From an uncultured Pseudomonadota bacterium (GTDB lineage Bacteria > Myxococcota_A > UBA796 > CAJQPC01): 45,647 bases of DNA. Of the stretch, positions 16,513-24,525 are shown in pieces (position 1 is the first letter of the stretch; every line of letters begins with the position of its first letter). The stretch is taken from assembly GCA_913060515.1 (NCBI GenBank), contig CAJXRZ010000046.1, forward strand, positions 1-45,647, in the 5' to 3' direction. Position numbers and translations under genes: made by a program. The notes under the pieces were generated by a model. That model was not told the origin of the DNA. It saw only the letters and a program-made list of their open reading frames with translations, and made no database searches.

Positions 16513-17259
16513 TCACCCGTCCCTCAGCCCTACCCACAACGGGTAGTGGTCTGAGGGGCCCACCTCCAGCACCTGCGCGGAGGTGGTCTGCCAGGCCGGA
16601 CCGACCATGCAGTGGTCGATGCGCCAGTGGAAGTCTCTGTCCCCCGGGCCGTGCCAGGTGTGCTGCCCGGGGGCGTACTCGGGAAGGGCGCTGAGCATGC
16701 CGGCCTTCTCGAAGAGGGAGACGCTGGCCTCGCGTTCGGAGGCGTTGAAGTCCCCGCAGGCTAGGTCCGGGACCCCGAGCTCCAGCAGAGCTTCTACCTC
16801 GCGGTATCGGGGCCTCTTGGTCCTGAAGAAGCCTGTGATCAAGCTGCCACGGGGTCCAAAAGGCGGGATGAGGTGCAGGTTGAGCACCTCGATGGGGCCA
16901 CTGGGGGTCTGGACCACGGCGCGCTGAGCAGGGAATCGGGCGCCTGGCACGGTGTGAATGGCCACAGACTCAAGGGGGTACTTCGAGAGCAAGGCCACGC
17001 CGCCGCCGGCTTCTGGTCCGGGCACCCAGTGCTGGTACGGGAACAAGCCTTCCAAGCGCGCCTGCCAGGCCGCGGTGGTCTCCTGAAGCATGAGCAGATC
17101 GGGGTCGACCTGAGCCAAGACCTCTTCAACGCCGGGCTGGTCCGAGGCCTGGAAGTAGAGGTTCCAGGTCATCGCCGTCAGCTCGGTACGCTCAGGCTCG
17201 GGCGCGCGTCGAGGAGCGCAGGCGGTCACCGAGGCCAGGGCCATCCAGGCGAGCCACAT
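16513..17259 (-). CDS. Endonuclease/exonuclease/phosphatase family lipoprotein
   Basis: A protein of 248 residues with a lipoprotein signal (MWLAWMALASVTAC). The EEP fold (PF03372) is marked by MTWNLYF, LLMLQETTAAW, a GDFN-type motif (CGDFNASERE) and SDHYPLW near the C-terminus, so the metal-binding and catalytic residues are present. The family cuts DNA, phosphoinositides or sphingomyelin-type phosphodiesters; export to the envelope makes an external phosphodiester substrate more likely than chromosomal DNA. The ATG at 17257-17259 overlaps the TGA of the upstream gene by one base (TGATG), so it is translationally coupled to the TPR-cyclophilin lipoprotein. Confidence 0.85.
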   Translation of the reverse strand: MWLAWMALASVTACAPRRAPEPERTELTAMTWNLYFQASDQPGVEEVLAQVDPDLLMLQETTAAWQARLEGLFPYQHWVPGPEAGGGVALLSKYPLESVAIHTVPGARFPAQRAVVQTPSGPIEVLNLHLIPPFGPRGSLITGFFRTKRPRYREVEALLELGVPDLACGDFNASEREASVSLFEKAGMLSALPEYAPGQHTWHGPGDRDFHWRIDHCMVGPAWQTTSAQVLEVGPSDHYPLWVGLRDG

Positions 17260-18581
17260 CAACGCTGGATGTGTACGTGATGCAGGGTCAGCGGGTCCAG
17301 TGGGCGGTCGCGGGCGTCCTTGGAGACCGCAGCCATGTCGCCGACCAGAATGACGGGCTCGCACTGACCAAAGATGGTGTGCCGGCCGTTCAAGAACTCG
17401 GCGGGACCGTCGGTCACGAAGAACTGGCTGCCGTTGGTGCCGGGACCGGCGTTGGCCATGGCCAGAACACCGGGGCGGTCGAAGCGCAGGCGTGGGCTGA
17501 TCTCGTCGGGGAAGGTGTAGCCAGGGCTGCCGCTTCCCCACTCATCGGCTTGGTCCGGGTAGCGGGACATGGCATCGCCCCCCTGGACCATGAAACCGGA
17601 GATCACGCGGTGGAAGTGGGTGCCGTCATAGAGGGGACCGTCCATCAGCTCAGCGGTCTTGGGGTCGGTCCAGGCAATCGAGCCTTCGGCCAAGCCCACA
17701 AAGTTGGCCACCGTCAGGGGAGCGGCCTTGTAGAAGAGCTCGCAGCTGATGGTGCCCATCGAGGTCTCCATGGTCACCCCAAGGGTGGCGCCATCGGAGA
17801 TGCCCAGGACGGTCAGGTAGTCGGCCCAGACGTTCTCGGATGTAGCAAGCTTGCCGCCGTCCCCCAAGGGCCAACCGGCCTGACTGGCCAGGGCCAAGTA
17901 TTCGGGGATGCGACCGGCGCCGTAGTAGGTCGGCGCAAGGTAGGCGCTGGCGTCTCCGCCACCGGCTTGGGCTTTCTCCAGCAAAGGAAGGGCCAGCAGC
18001 TCGTCGCCCTGCATCAGGTAGAGCGCGCCGAGCAGCAGGTTGGCCCCCACGTGCTCGGGGTCGGCCTGCAGCACCGTGCGCAGGGTGCTCGATGCCGCGT
18101 CCACCTTGCCCATCTGCAGGGACACGCTGGCCGAGAGGAAGTGGGCGTTGGTCGAGGCGGGGTCAGCGGCCATGGCCTTGGTCACGTGGGTGCGCGCCAG
18201 GCTGTCTTTGCCGGTGTTCAGGTAGGTCCAAGCCGCCGCTTCGTTCAGGCAGCCGTCCTCGGGGTGGGCGTCCAGCAGGGGGATGAGCTTGAGCCGGGCG
18301 GCGTCAAAGTCCTCGTCCAGCAGGTCGGCTCCAATGGACATGGACATCAGGGCGGGGTGGGTTCCGCCGGCGACCGCAGCACGTGCGCTGGCGGTGTCGC
18401 CAGCCTTCAGGGCTGTGCCGGCCTTGTCCCATGCGCCCAGCTCGGCCTTGAGGGGCCCAGCGTCCGCCACCGAGGACACGCAGACCGTCGGTGAAGCAGG
18501 GGTTGGAGCGAGCTGCAGAGCGACGGCGTCAGAGGGGCCGGTCTGCTTGGGACAAGCGATGAGAAGCAACAAAGAGAGCAT
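17259..18581 (-). CDS. TPR-cyclophilin peptidyl-prolyl isomerase lipoprotein
   Basis: A protein of 440 residues. The start MLSLLLLIAC is a short lipoprotein signal. Residues about 45-250 are helical TPR-like repeats (for example DSLARTHVTKAMAADPASTNA and AASSTLRTVLQADPEHVGA). Residues about 270-440 are a cyclophilin-type isomerase domain with FHRVISGFMVQGGD, GSPGYTFPDE, MANAGPGTNGSQFFVT and LNGRHTIFGQ, the active-site and substrate-pocket segments. It likely catalyses proline isomerisation of envelope proteins, with the TPR part holding clients. The joining of TPR and cyclophilin on one lipoprotein is less common than separate periplasmic PpiA. Coupled to the downstream EEP lipoprotein by a TGATG overlap. 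Confidence 0.9.
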   Translation of the reverse strand: MLSLLLLIACPKQTGPSDAVALQLAPTPASPTVCVSSVADAGPLKAELGAWDKAGTALKAGDTASARAAVAGGTHPALMSMSIGADLLDEDFDAARLKLIPLLDAHPEDGCLNEAAAWTYLNTGKDSLARTHVTKAMAADPASTNAHFLSASVSLQMGKVDAASSTLRTVLQADPEHVGANLLLGALYLMQGDELLALPLLEKAQAGGGDASAYLAPTYYGAGRIPEYLALASQAGWPLGDGGKLATSENVWADYLTVLGISDGATLGVTMETSMGTISCELFYKAAPLTVANFVGLAEGSIAWTDPKTAELMDGPLYDGTHFHRVISGFMVQGGDAMSRYPDQADEWGSGSPGYTFPDEISPRLRFDRPGVLAMANAGPGTNGSQFFVTDGPAEFLNGRHTIFGQCEPVILVGDMAAVSKDARDRPLDPLTLHHVHIQR

Positions 18582-18619
18582 GGCGCGCGGGTATCCCGGT
18601 GGGGGGGACTTGTCGCTGC

Positions 18620-20125
18620 TCAGCCCCTGCGGGCGCGGTCCGCTTCCTTCCAGTCATCCAGCTCGTGGAAGGGGTGGACCGGCCGTGAGAACTGAAGCTG
18701 CTTGGCCGCGTCGAAGTCGGTGATGCCGCCGGTCTTGACGTAGATGGCCTTGCGGTTCTGCAGTGCGAAGAAGAGGCGGAAGGGGAAGAAGCTCTTCACC
18801 ACGCACACGTCTGCCTTCCACGGGCTCAGGCCCACATCGCTGTAGAAGTCGGGCTTCATGCAAAGGGCAGGGCCCGAGGTGATGACCAGCTTGATGTTGC
18901 CCATGTCCAGGGCGACGGTCTTGCCGAAGCCGTGGCGGTCCCCCTTCCAGTGGATGCGTCCGCTGATGTCGATGGGGTCGTTGCGCTTGGGATCCAGGCG
19001 GCCGCCGACGGAGATGCTGACCTCTTGGCCCACCTCGCTCTCCCAGATCTCTTCGACCGCCTGTGGGTCGCGGATCGGGAAGTAGGCGACCAGATCCTGG
19101 CCCTTGTCCATGAAGGCGCGGAGCAGCTTGGTGTTCTCGCCGGTGGAGCCTGCGGCGACCACGTCGGAGGCATCGCTCATGCAGACGGTGCCGGTGGCGC
19201 GGGCCACCCGGGCGCGACGCACTTGGTCGATGGCCTCGAACTCGTCGGGCAGCTCTGGAGGCAGCTCGTGGCGGACCGCCCAGCACTTCTCAGCCAGCTC
19301 TTCGGCCAAGGCCTCGGCGCCAGCCTGGTCCCCATCGGTCATCGCGTAGGTGGACCAGCCCAGCTCCGGGGTGTTGTTCCAGAGGTGGCAGGTGAACAGG
19401 CTGCAGCCCAGCACGCCCTTCTTGCGCTCTTGGGCCTTCATCCAGCGGAACAGTGGCCTCATGGGTTTGAGGAAGTCCAACATCAGGCCGCCGCCCAGAA
19501 TCATGGGGAGGCTACGCCAGGCTTTTGCAGGAGTAACCTCGCCTCTGGCCACCCGAAGCAGCTGCTCGGTGCACTGGCGGCCCCGCGCGGCGTGGTCCCG
19601 GTGGGGGTTGGTCTTGTAGCCATAGAGCACGTCGCTGGCGGCCACGATGCGCGGATTCAGGTTGCCGTGCAGGTCCAGGGTGATGCCCAGAGGCCTGTCC
19701 CCAAGCTCCTGCTTGATGACCTCGCAGATGTAGGCGTCGGGGTCATCCACGCCCAAGGTGTTCATCGCACCGTGCAGGCTCAAAAAGACGGCGTCGACGG
19801 GTCCAGCAGCCTTGAGACCGTCGATCACCCTTCCCAGGAGCTCATCAAAAGTGGCCTTGGAGAGCGGGCCAGAAGGGACGGCCCAAGCCGAGGTCAGCGG
19901 GACGAACTCGACGTTCCCGTCTTTGAGCCCGGCCTTGACGCAGCCGGAGAGCTCGGCGTTCTTGACGAAGCCCTGGGCCTCGTAGCCCTTGGGCATACAG
20001 GCTTGAAGCAGGGTCTCGCCCTCCAAGAGATGGATGCTCTCAAAGTCGTGCATCTCGGTGAGCACGGGGGACAGAGCGTTGGTCTCTTGGGCAATTCGGG
20101 CGAACGCCAGGCGGGTCTTGGCCAC
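18620..20125 (-). CDS. M81 family metallopeptidase (MlrC-like)
   Basis: A protein of 501 residues matching the M81 family, whose known member MlrC degrades linearised microcystin and related peptides. The N-terminal part has RIAQETNALSPV and the His/Asp motifs SLHGAMN, TLDLHGNLN and NPHRDHAARG, expected metal ligands. The C-terminal part has DASDVVAAGSTGENTKLL and PFRLFFALQNRKAIYVKTGG, typical of the MlrC C-terminal domain. No signal peptide. The GTG start at 20125 is preceded by AGGAG. Natural substrate here is unknown; most family members are not known to meet microcystins. The neighbouring genes give no clear hint. Confidence 0.9.
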   Translation of the reverse strand: MAKTRLAFARIAQETNALSPVLTEMHDFESIHLLEGETLLQACMPKGYEAQGFVKNAELSGCVKAGLKDGNVEFVPLTSAWAVPSGPLSKATFDELLGRVIDGLKAAGPVDAVFLSLHGAMNTLGVDDPDAYICEVIKQELGDRPLGITLDLHGNLNPRIVAASDVLYGYKTNPHRDHAARGRQCTEQLLRVARGEVTPAKAWRSLPMILGGGLMLDFLKPMRPLFRWMKAQERKKGVLGCSLFTCHLWNNTPELGWSTYAMTDGDQAGAEALAEELAEKCWAVRHELPPELPDEFEAIDQVRRARVARATGTVCMSDASDVVAAGSTGENTKLLRAFMDKGQDLVAYFPIRDPQAVEEIWESEVGQEVSISVGGRLDPKRNDPIDISGRIHWKGDRHGFGKTVALDMGNIKLVITSGPALCMKPDFYSDVGLSPWKADVCVVKSFFPFRLFFALQNRKAIYVKTGGITDFDAAKQLQFSRPVHPFHELDDWKEADRARRG

Positions 20126-20174
20126 GGGGGCTCCTGCTACTCAACGCAGGGTAACCGGATTTTGGCACTCAGTG

Positions 20175-21173
20175 TCAGGAGGAGGCACTTGATGTGCTGT
20201 TCCACGCCTTCAACGCCGCCGCGTAGTCCTGCTCCGCATTCAGCCCCGCCATGGCCATCAGACCTTCCCGATCCTCCGAGAAGCGTAGGTCGACCTTGTC
20301 CATCTCCAACCACTCCCGGTCCTCCTGCGGGACCAGCTCCTCCAGGCCCATGGCGAGCAGAGCGCGCTCAGCCAAATCCTCGCTTGAGAGCAGGGTGGGG
20401 AAGACGTCGATGGCGTCGACAGCCTCTTGGGGCAGCTCGATGGCGACCGAGATCGCCCCCCAGATCAGCTGGGTCCCCTCCAGGCCATTGTGCAGCCACA
20501 TCGGGTAGTCCAGCTCCCCAGGAAGGAGAGCTTTGTGGCCGACAACCTTCCAGGTCTCATCCTCCAGGCCGTCGCGATCGCAGAGCAGCCCGGGCACCAA
20601 CACTGGGCACTGCTCGGGTTTCCTGCCTTCGCTGGGTGCCTGGGCCCAGAGCTCCAAGAGCAGAGCCGGCCCAAAAGCCAAGAGAGGGCTCAGCTCCGGC
20701 AGTCCACAGCCCGGCTCGATGAGCTGGAGCACCCGCGCAAAGAGGGCGCCACCCACCGTCGGGATGCTGAGGACGTCTCCGCTCTGCAGGGGCCCGCCGC
20801 GTCGCTGTTGGGCGGAGGAGAAGAGCCCGCGCAGTTGGGCGAAGGTTTGCTCGATCACCCCGCGGCGCTCGGCTTTGAACTCCGGGCCAGAGAGGCCGTC
20901 AAAGTACTCGGACCAACCGGCCAGCCAAGTCTGAGTGACGCGGTCGAACTCGGCGACCGGCGCCAGGCCCCAGACGCTCAAGCGCTCAGCTTTGTGCAGG
21001 GCGATGGCCCACTCGATGTCCAAGAAGAGCGCATCGTGAAGGCACTCATCTGCCTCCCAGCTCTCCTGAGACTGCAGGCTGGTCCAGAGCCGACCCAAGA
21101 GCTCCTCTGAGCGCTCGCTCATCGCATCCAGCGTGCCGTCGCTCTCCAGGTTGCCCGCGCCCCAGACGCCCAC
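20175..21173 (-). CDS. DUF4259- and Imm26-like two-domain protein
   Basis: A protein of 332 residues. The start MGVWGAGNLESDGTLDAMSE matches the beginning of DUF4259 proteins (MGxWGxGxFENDxALD). Later, GDVLSIPTVGGALFARVLQL (about residues 131-150) resembles the start of immunity protein 26 (PF15428), and a segment with LELW and VGHKALLPGELDYPMWL follows. Imm26 proteins are found beside polymorphic toxins. No toxin is seen, but the gene starts (GTG) in the base next to the stop of the large CHAT-like gene, with no spacer (TGA then GTG), so the two are co-translated and may interact. Domain calls come from recognition of short motifs and are moderate. Confidence 0.72.
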   Translation of the reverse strand: MGVWGAGNLESDGTLDAMSERSEELLGRLWTSLQSQESWEADECLHDALFLDIEWAIALHKAERLSVWGLAPVAEFDRVTQTWLAGWSEYFDGLSGPEFKAERRGVIEQTFAQLRGLFSSAQQRRGGPLQSGDVLSIPTVGGALFARVLQLIEPGCGLPELSPLLAFGPALLLELWAQAPSEGRKPEQCPVLVPGLLCDRDGLEDETWKVVGHKALLPGELDYPMWLHNGLEGTQLIWGAISVAIELPQEAVDAIDVFPTLLSSEDLAERALLAMGLEELVPQEDREWLEMDKVDLRFSEDREGLMAMAGLNAEQDYAAALKAWNSTSSASS

Positions 21174-24100
21174 TCAGGCCACCTGGCCGAGCAGGGCCTG
21201 GATGTGTGCCACCAGCTTGTCCTCGTCTAGGGTGCGAGCCGCCTGAAGCGCCCGTTCAAACACCTGTTTGGCCAGCACGCGCTGACCCTGCATGCTGAGG
21301 AGCTGTCCATGGACCGCCCCCACCACGCTGATGCCCCGGGCATCGTCCAAGGCCACGTTCACCCGGTAGCTCTCCGCGATGCGGATGCTGGCCTGAGCGT
21401 GCTGACCGCTCTGCAGGTCTCGGGAGCCCAGCTGATACTGAAGGGCCGCGATGCGAGGCAGATCCTCGTCTTCCCGTGCTTGCTTGAGCACCTGCTCAGG
21501 GCTCACATCCAAGCGGCTGAGCAGCTCGGTCAGGCGCTCGACCTGCGGACCTTGCTCCAGCTTCTGAGCGGCGCGTAGGGCGGCTCCTGCCACTGCGATG
21601 GCCACCTGGCCCTTGCCCTCTCTGGCCAGGAGCTGGGCGTAGATGAAGCCGATGGCCGAGCGCCCCTCGTCGTTCTCCGCGCGGTGGACCAAGCCCCAGG
21701 CTTCCTCCAGACGCACCGTCGCCATGCCCAGCTCACCCTTCTGCAGGTCCTCCTGTGCCAAGTTGAACTGCAGCGAGGCCACCTTGTTGTGCTCTCCCGC
21801 CGCGCGGGCTTGGTCCAAGGCCTGCTGCACGCCGCCGTCCACAGCGGCGCCGCCTTGGATGTCGTGGATCATGGCCTGTAGCGACTCGGCCTGCTCCTCT
21901 TGGCCCATCTCCTCGAAGCAACCGCGGGCCTGTTGGAGCACCTCGATGGCGCGGGTGCGGTCGGCGCTGGCCAAGAGCTGTCCCAGCAAGGCGCCGACAC
22001 CGGCGATGGCGTCGCTTCGGTGGCGGTCCAAGGCCAGGGCCCAGGCCTGCTCAAGGTGGGCCAAGGCGGCCATGTTCTCGCCGCGCTCCAGGGCGATGCG
22101 GCTCAGGTCAAAGTGGGCGCCAGACTGCTCGATGGGGTCTGCGTCCTCCAGGCGTTTGGCGTGCATCGCACCAGCGGCGTCCAGGTCTCCATCGAGGCGG
22201 TGCAGCTCGGCGCGTTCGGCCAGCGCTTGTGGTGTAGGGGCGAGATCAACCCGCGCCTGTGCCAAGGCGCGCTTCTGGATGGGGTCATCGCTGAGGCGGG
22301 CACGGTGGCCTAAGATCTCTGCGGCCAAGCTCGGGTTCTGGGTGGCATCCACCTTCTCGCTGGCCTGCTCCATGCGGGCCAAGGCGTCTGCTCGGTCCTC
22401 GGTGAGCAGCGCGATCTCCAGGTGGGCTTCGGGGTCCTCGGTGAGGGGCTGCAGAATGCTCAAGGCGCGCTGCAGCTCTCCGTTCCGTCCCAGGGCGGCG
22501 CCCAAGCGGCGTAGGATCTCCTTGTCCTCTGGAGCCCATGCCGCGGCGTTCTCCAGGGCGGCCAGAGCGACCTGGTGCTCACTGAGCTGCTCATGGGCAG
22601 TGGCGAGCTGGGTCAAGATGGGAATCGAGGCGACCTGAAGCTCTGGGGTGTCCGGGGTGCTGGTGCGCAGGACCTCCTGGGCCAGGGCGATCGCGGCTTG
22701 GGAGGCTGAGGCCTCCACGCGCTCACGCACAGCCTCGAAGGCGGCCCGAAGCGCTTCCTCTCCGCGGCCCAAGGCGGCGAAGCCTCGGGCGCGCTGGTCG
22801 GCGGGGGCCATCTGAGCCAGGGCGCCGGTAAAGGGGAGCTCCGGCAAGGTTCGCCAACCCAGAAGGGAGCGACGCATCCAGCCGGCGGCGCGCAGCTCAG
22901 CGAAGGGCAGGGGAGAGTCGGCCCAGACCGACTCCGGAAGGTCCATGCCGCCCGCGCTGTGCAGGGCGACGCGCATCGTGTCCGGGAGGGTCTCTTGGAT
23001 CTGCTGGAGCACATCGCCGTCAGGCTGCAGCTCCGAGACCCGCGAAGGATCGGCCGCCAGCCAGCTTGGCAGCAAGGCCAACAGCGCCTCCTTGCCATCA
23101 CAGGCCTCGACCACGGCTTCCCAGAGCTCAGGAGTCATGCTCTCGAAGGCGGGCTCGCTCAGCTTGAGGCGCAGCAGCTCGGTTGGGTTCAGAGGACCAG
23201 GAATCAAGACACGGGCGTCCACGCTCTCAACGGGCTCCTCGGAGCACATCGCCAAGGTCGCCCCAAGCGAGGCCAGCGCACCCAGCTCAGGCACCAGGAG
23301 GCCGGGGGTGTTGGCGACCGCGATGACGGGCCTGCCCTCCAGGGCCTTGCGCAGGTCCGCTCGGAAGGCTTGATCCGCGCCGGGGCCTTCGCCGCGTCGC
23401 ACGCCCAGGGCCATGGCCAGCTCGTCGGCCAGGCCTTCATGCTGGGGCCGCAACACCACATGGGGGATGCCGCGCAGGGCTTGGGCCAACAGGGGTTCGG
23501 CTTGGGCAGATTCACCCTGGATGAGCACCGACTGGCCGAGAACGAGCGCAGCGCGCACCTCGGAGAGCTGCTGTTGGCGAAGGGTGGGGGTCTCCGGCTC
23601 AGGGGCCGGAGCCTGCGCTGGGCCTGCGTGGCTCAGGCTGACCGCGATGGGCTGCATCCACGCGAAGGCGCCGGCCTCCTCCAAGGAAGAGCGGGCCGCG
23701 CGCAGGGCCGAGAAGAGGTCGCCCCCCTTGGCCAGAGCCAAGGTCAGACCCTGCAGCCAGAGCGCGTGCTCCTCGGACTCCAGGGCCGCGTGAAGGGACA
23801 AGGCCCGACCCAGCTTGGCCGTGCTGCTCGTCTCCAGGAGCCGAGAGGGCTGCAGCACCGTGTCGAGCACCGCGGTGTCGATGGGGCTCTCTCCCAGGCT
23901 CTCGGCGTCGCTGAAGCTCAGGCCGCCCTCTTGGGCGAAGCGCAGTGAGATGTGCCCTTGGCGCGCGGGGCCTTGCAGGGCCTCCAAGATGGGATGCTGC
24001 CAAGCATCCAAGTCGTCGACTTGATCGCTCAAGCTGACCAGCAGGGGGCTGGGCGCGGCACCCAGATCGGGACCGAGGGGCCCTTGGCTGCGCACGATCT

Positions 24101-24467
24101 CCAAGCGTCCGGCGCGCACGGGCGCACCCTGTCCTTCGGGGCGCAGGGCCTCCCAAGGAAGGTTCAGGATCTCGGCGGACTTGGACTCGATGACCAGGTC
24201 GGTTGCTCCGGCGGAGAGCTGGGTGAGCAGGGCATCGCCAATGCTGGCCAGGGCCGTCCAGAAGCGCTCGCCAGCGGACTTGACCTGGGCTGCGGGCAGC
24301 AGGCGCCGCTTGGCGGGCTCCAGCAGGAGCTGGCGAAAGATGGCCTCGGTGACGTTGGAGGGCACCAGATCCATCGGGCCTTCTTGGGCCAGGACAGCGC
24401 CGTCCTGGGTCAGGGTGCCAAAGATCTCTTTCTCTCGAACGTCGAGCACCAGGGTGCAGCGGGCCAT
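21174..24467 (-). CDS. CHAT-like/STAND-like/TPR protein with degenerate active sites
   Basis: A protein of 1097 residues. Residues about 88-280 follow the CHAT protease plan: DLVIESKSAEILNLPWEAL at the start, LEIVRS, and LFSALRAARSSLEEAGAFAW at the end. The His-Gly and Cys positions look lost: GHISLRF stands where HFSGHG is usual, and AVLDTVLQPS where LNACxS is usual. Residues about 297-540 follow the STAND NTPase plan (LIQGESAQAEPLLAQAL, VIAVANTPG, ATLAMCSEEP, PLNPTELLRL) but without the GxGKT loop or the acidic Walker B. Residues about 560-1097 are TPR-type repeats. So it is probably a non-enzymatic scaffold or sensor derived from a conflict-type protein. ATG at 24467 has GGAGG upstream. 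It follows the GT-C-like operon by 58 bases and abuts the Imm26-like gene. Confidence 0.72.
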   Translation of the reverse strand: MARCTLVLDVREKEIFGTLTQDGAVLAQEGPMDLVPSNVTEAIFRQLLLEPAKRRLLPAAQVKSAGERFWTALASIGDALLTQLSAGATDLVIESKSAEILNLPWEALRPEGQGAPVRAGRLEIVRSQGPLGPDLGAAPSPLLVSLSDQVDDLDAWQHPILEALQGPARQGHISLRFAQEGGLSFSDAESLGESPIDTAVLDTVLQPSRLLETSSTAKLGRALSLHAALESEEHALWLQGLTLALAKGGDLFSALRAARSSLEEAGAFAWMQPIAVSLSHAGPAQAPAPEPETPTLRQQQLSEVRAALVLGQSVLIQGESAQAEPLLAQALRGIPHVVLRPQHEGLADELAMALGVRRGEGPGADQAFRADLRKALEGRPVIAVANTPGLLVPELGALASLGATLAMCSEEPVESVDARVLIPGPLNPTELLRLKLSEPAFESMTPELWEAVVEACDGKEALLALLPSWLAADPSRVSELQPDGDVLQQIQETLPDTMRVALHSAGGMDLPESVWADSPLPFAELRAAGWMRRSLLGWRTLPELPFTGALAQMAPADQRARGFAALGRGEEALRAAFEAVRERVEASASQAAIALAQEVLRTSTPDTPELQVASIPILTQLATAHEQLSEHQVALAALENAAAWAPEDKEILRRLGAALGRNGELQRALSILQPLTEDPEAHLEIALLTEDRADALARMEQASEKVDATQNPSLAAEILGHRARLSDDPIQKRALAQARVDLAPTPQALAERAELHRLDGDLDAAGAMHAKRLEDADPIEQSGAHFDLSRIALERGENMAALAHLEQAWALALDRHRSDAIAGVGALLGQLLASADRTRAIEVLQQARGCFEEMGQEEQAESLQAMIHDIQGGAAVDGGVQQALDQARAAGEHNKVASLQFNLAQEDLQKGELGMATVRLEEAWGLVHRAENDEGRSAIGFIYAQLLAREGKGQVAIAVAGAALRAAQKLEQGPQVERLTELLSRLDVSPEQVLKQAREDEDLPRIAALQYQLGSRDLQSGQHAQASIRIAESYRVNVALDDARGISVVGAVHGQLLSMQGQRVLAKQVFERALQAARTLDEDKLVAHIQALLGQVA

Positions 24468-24525
24468 GGGGCCTCCTTACTCGGGCAAATCTGGGGCCCG
24501 GCTGGGGCCCTGTCAAGCTGCGAGG

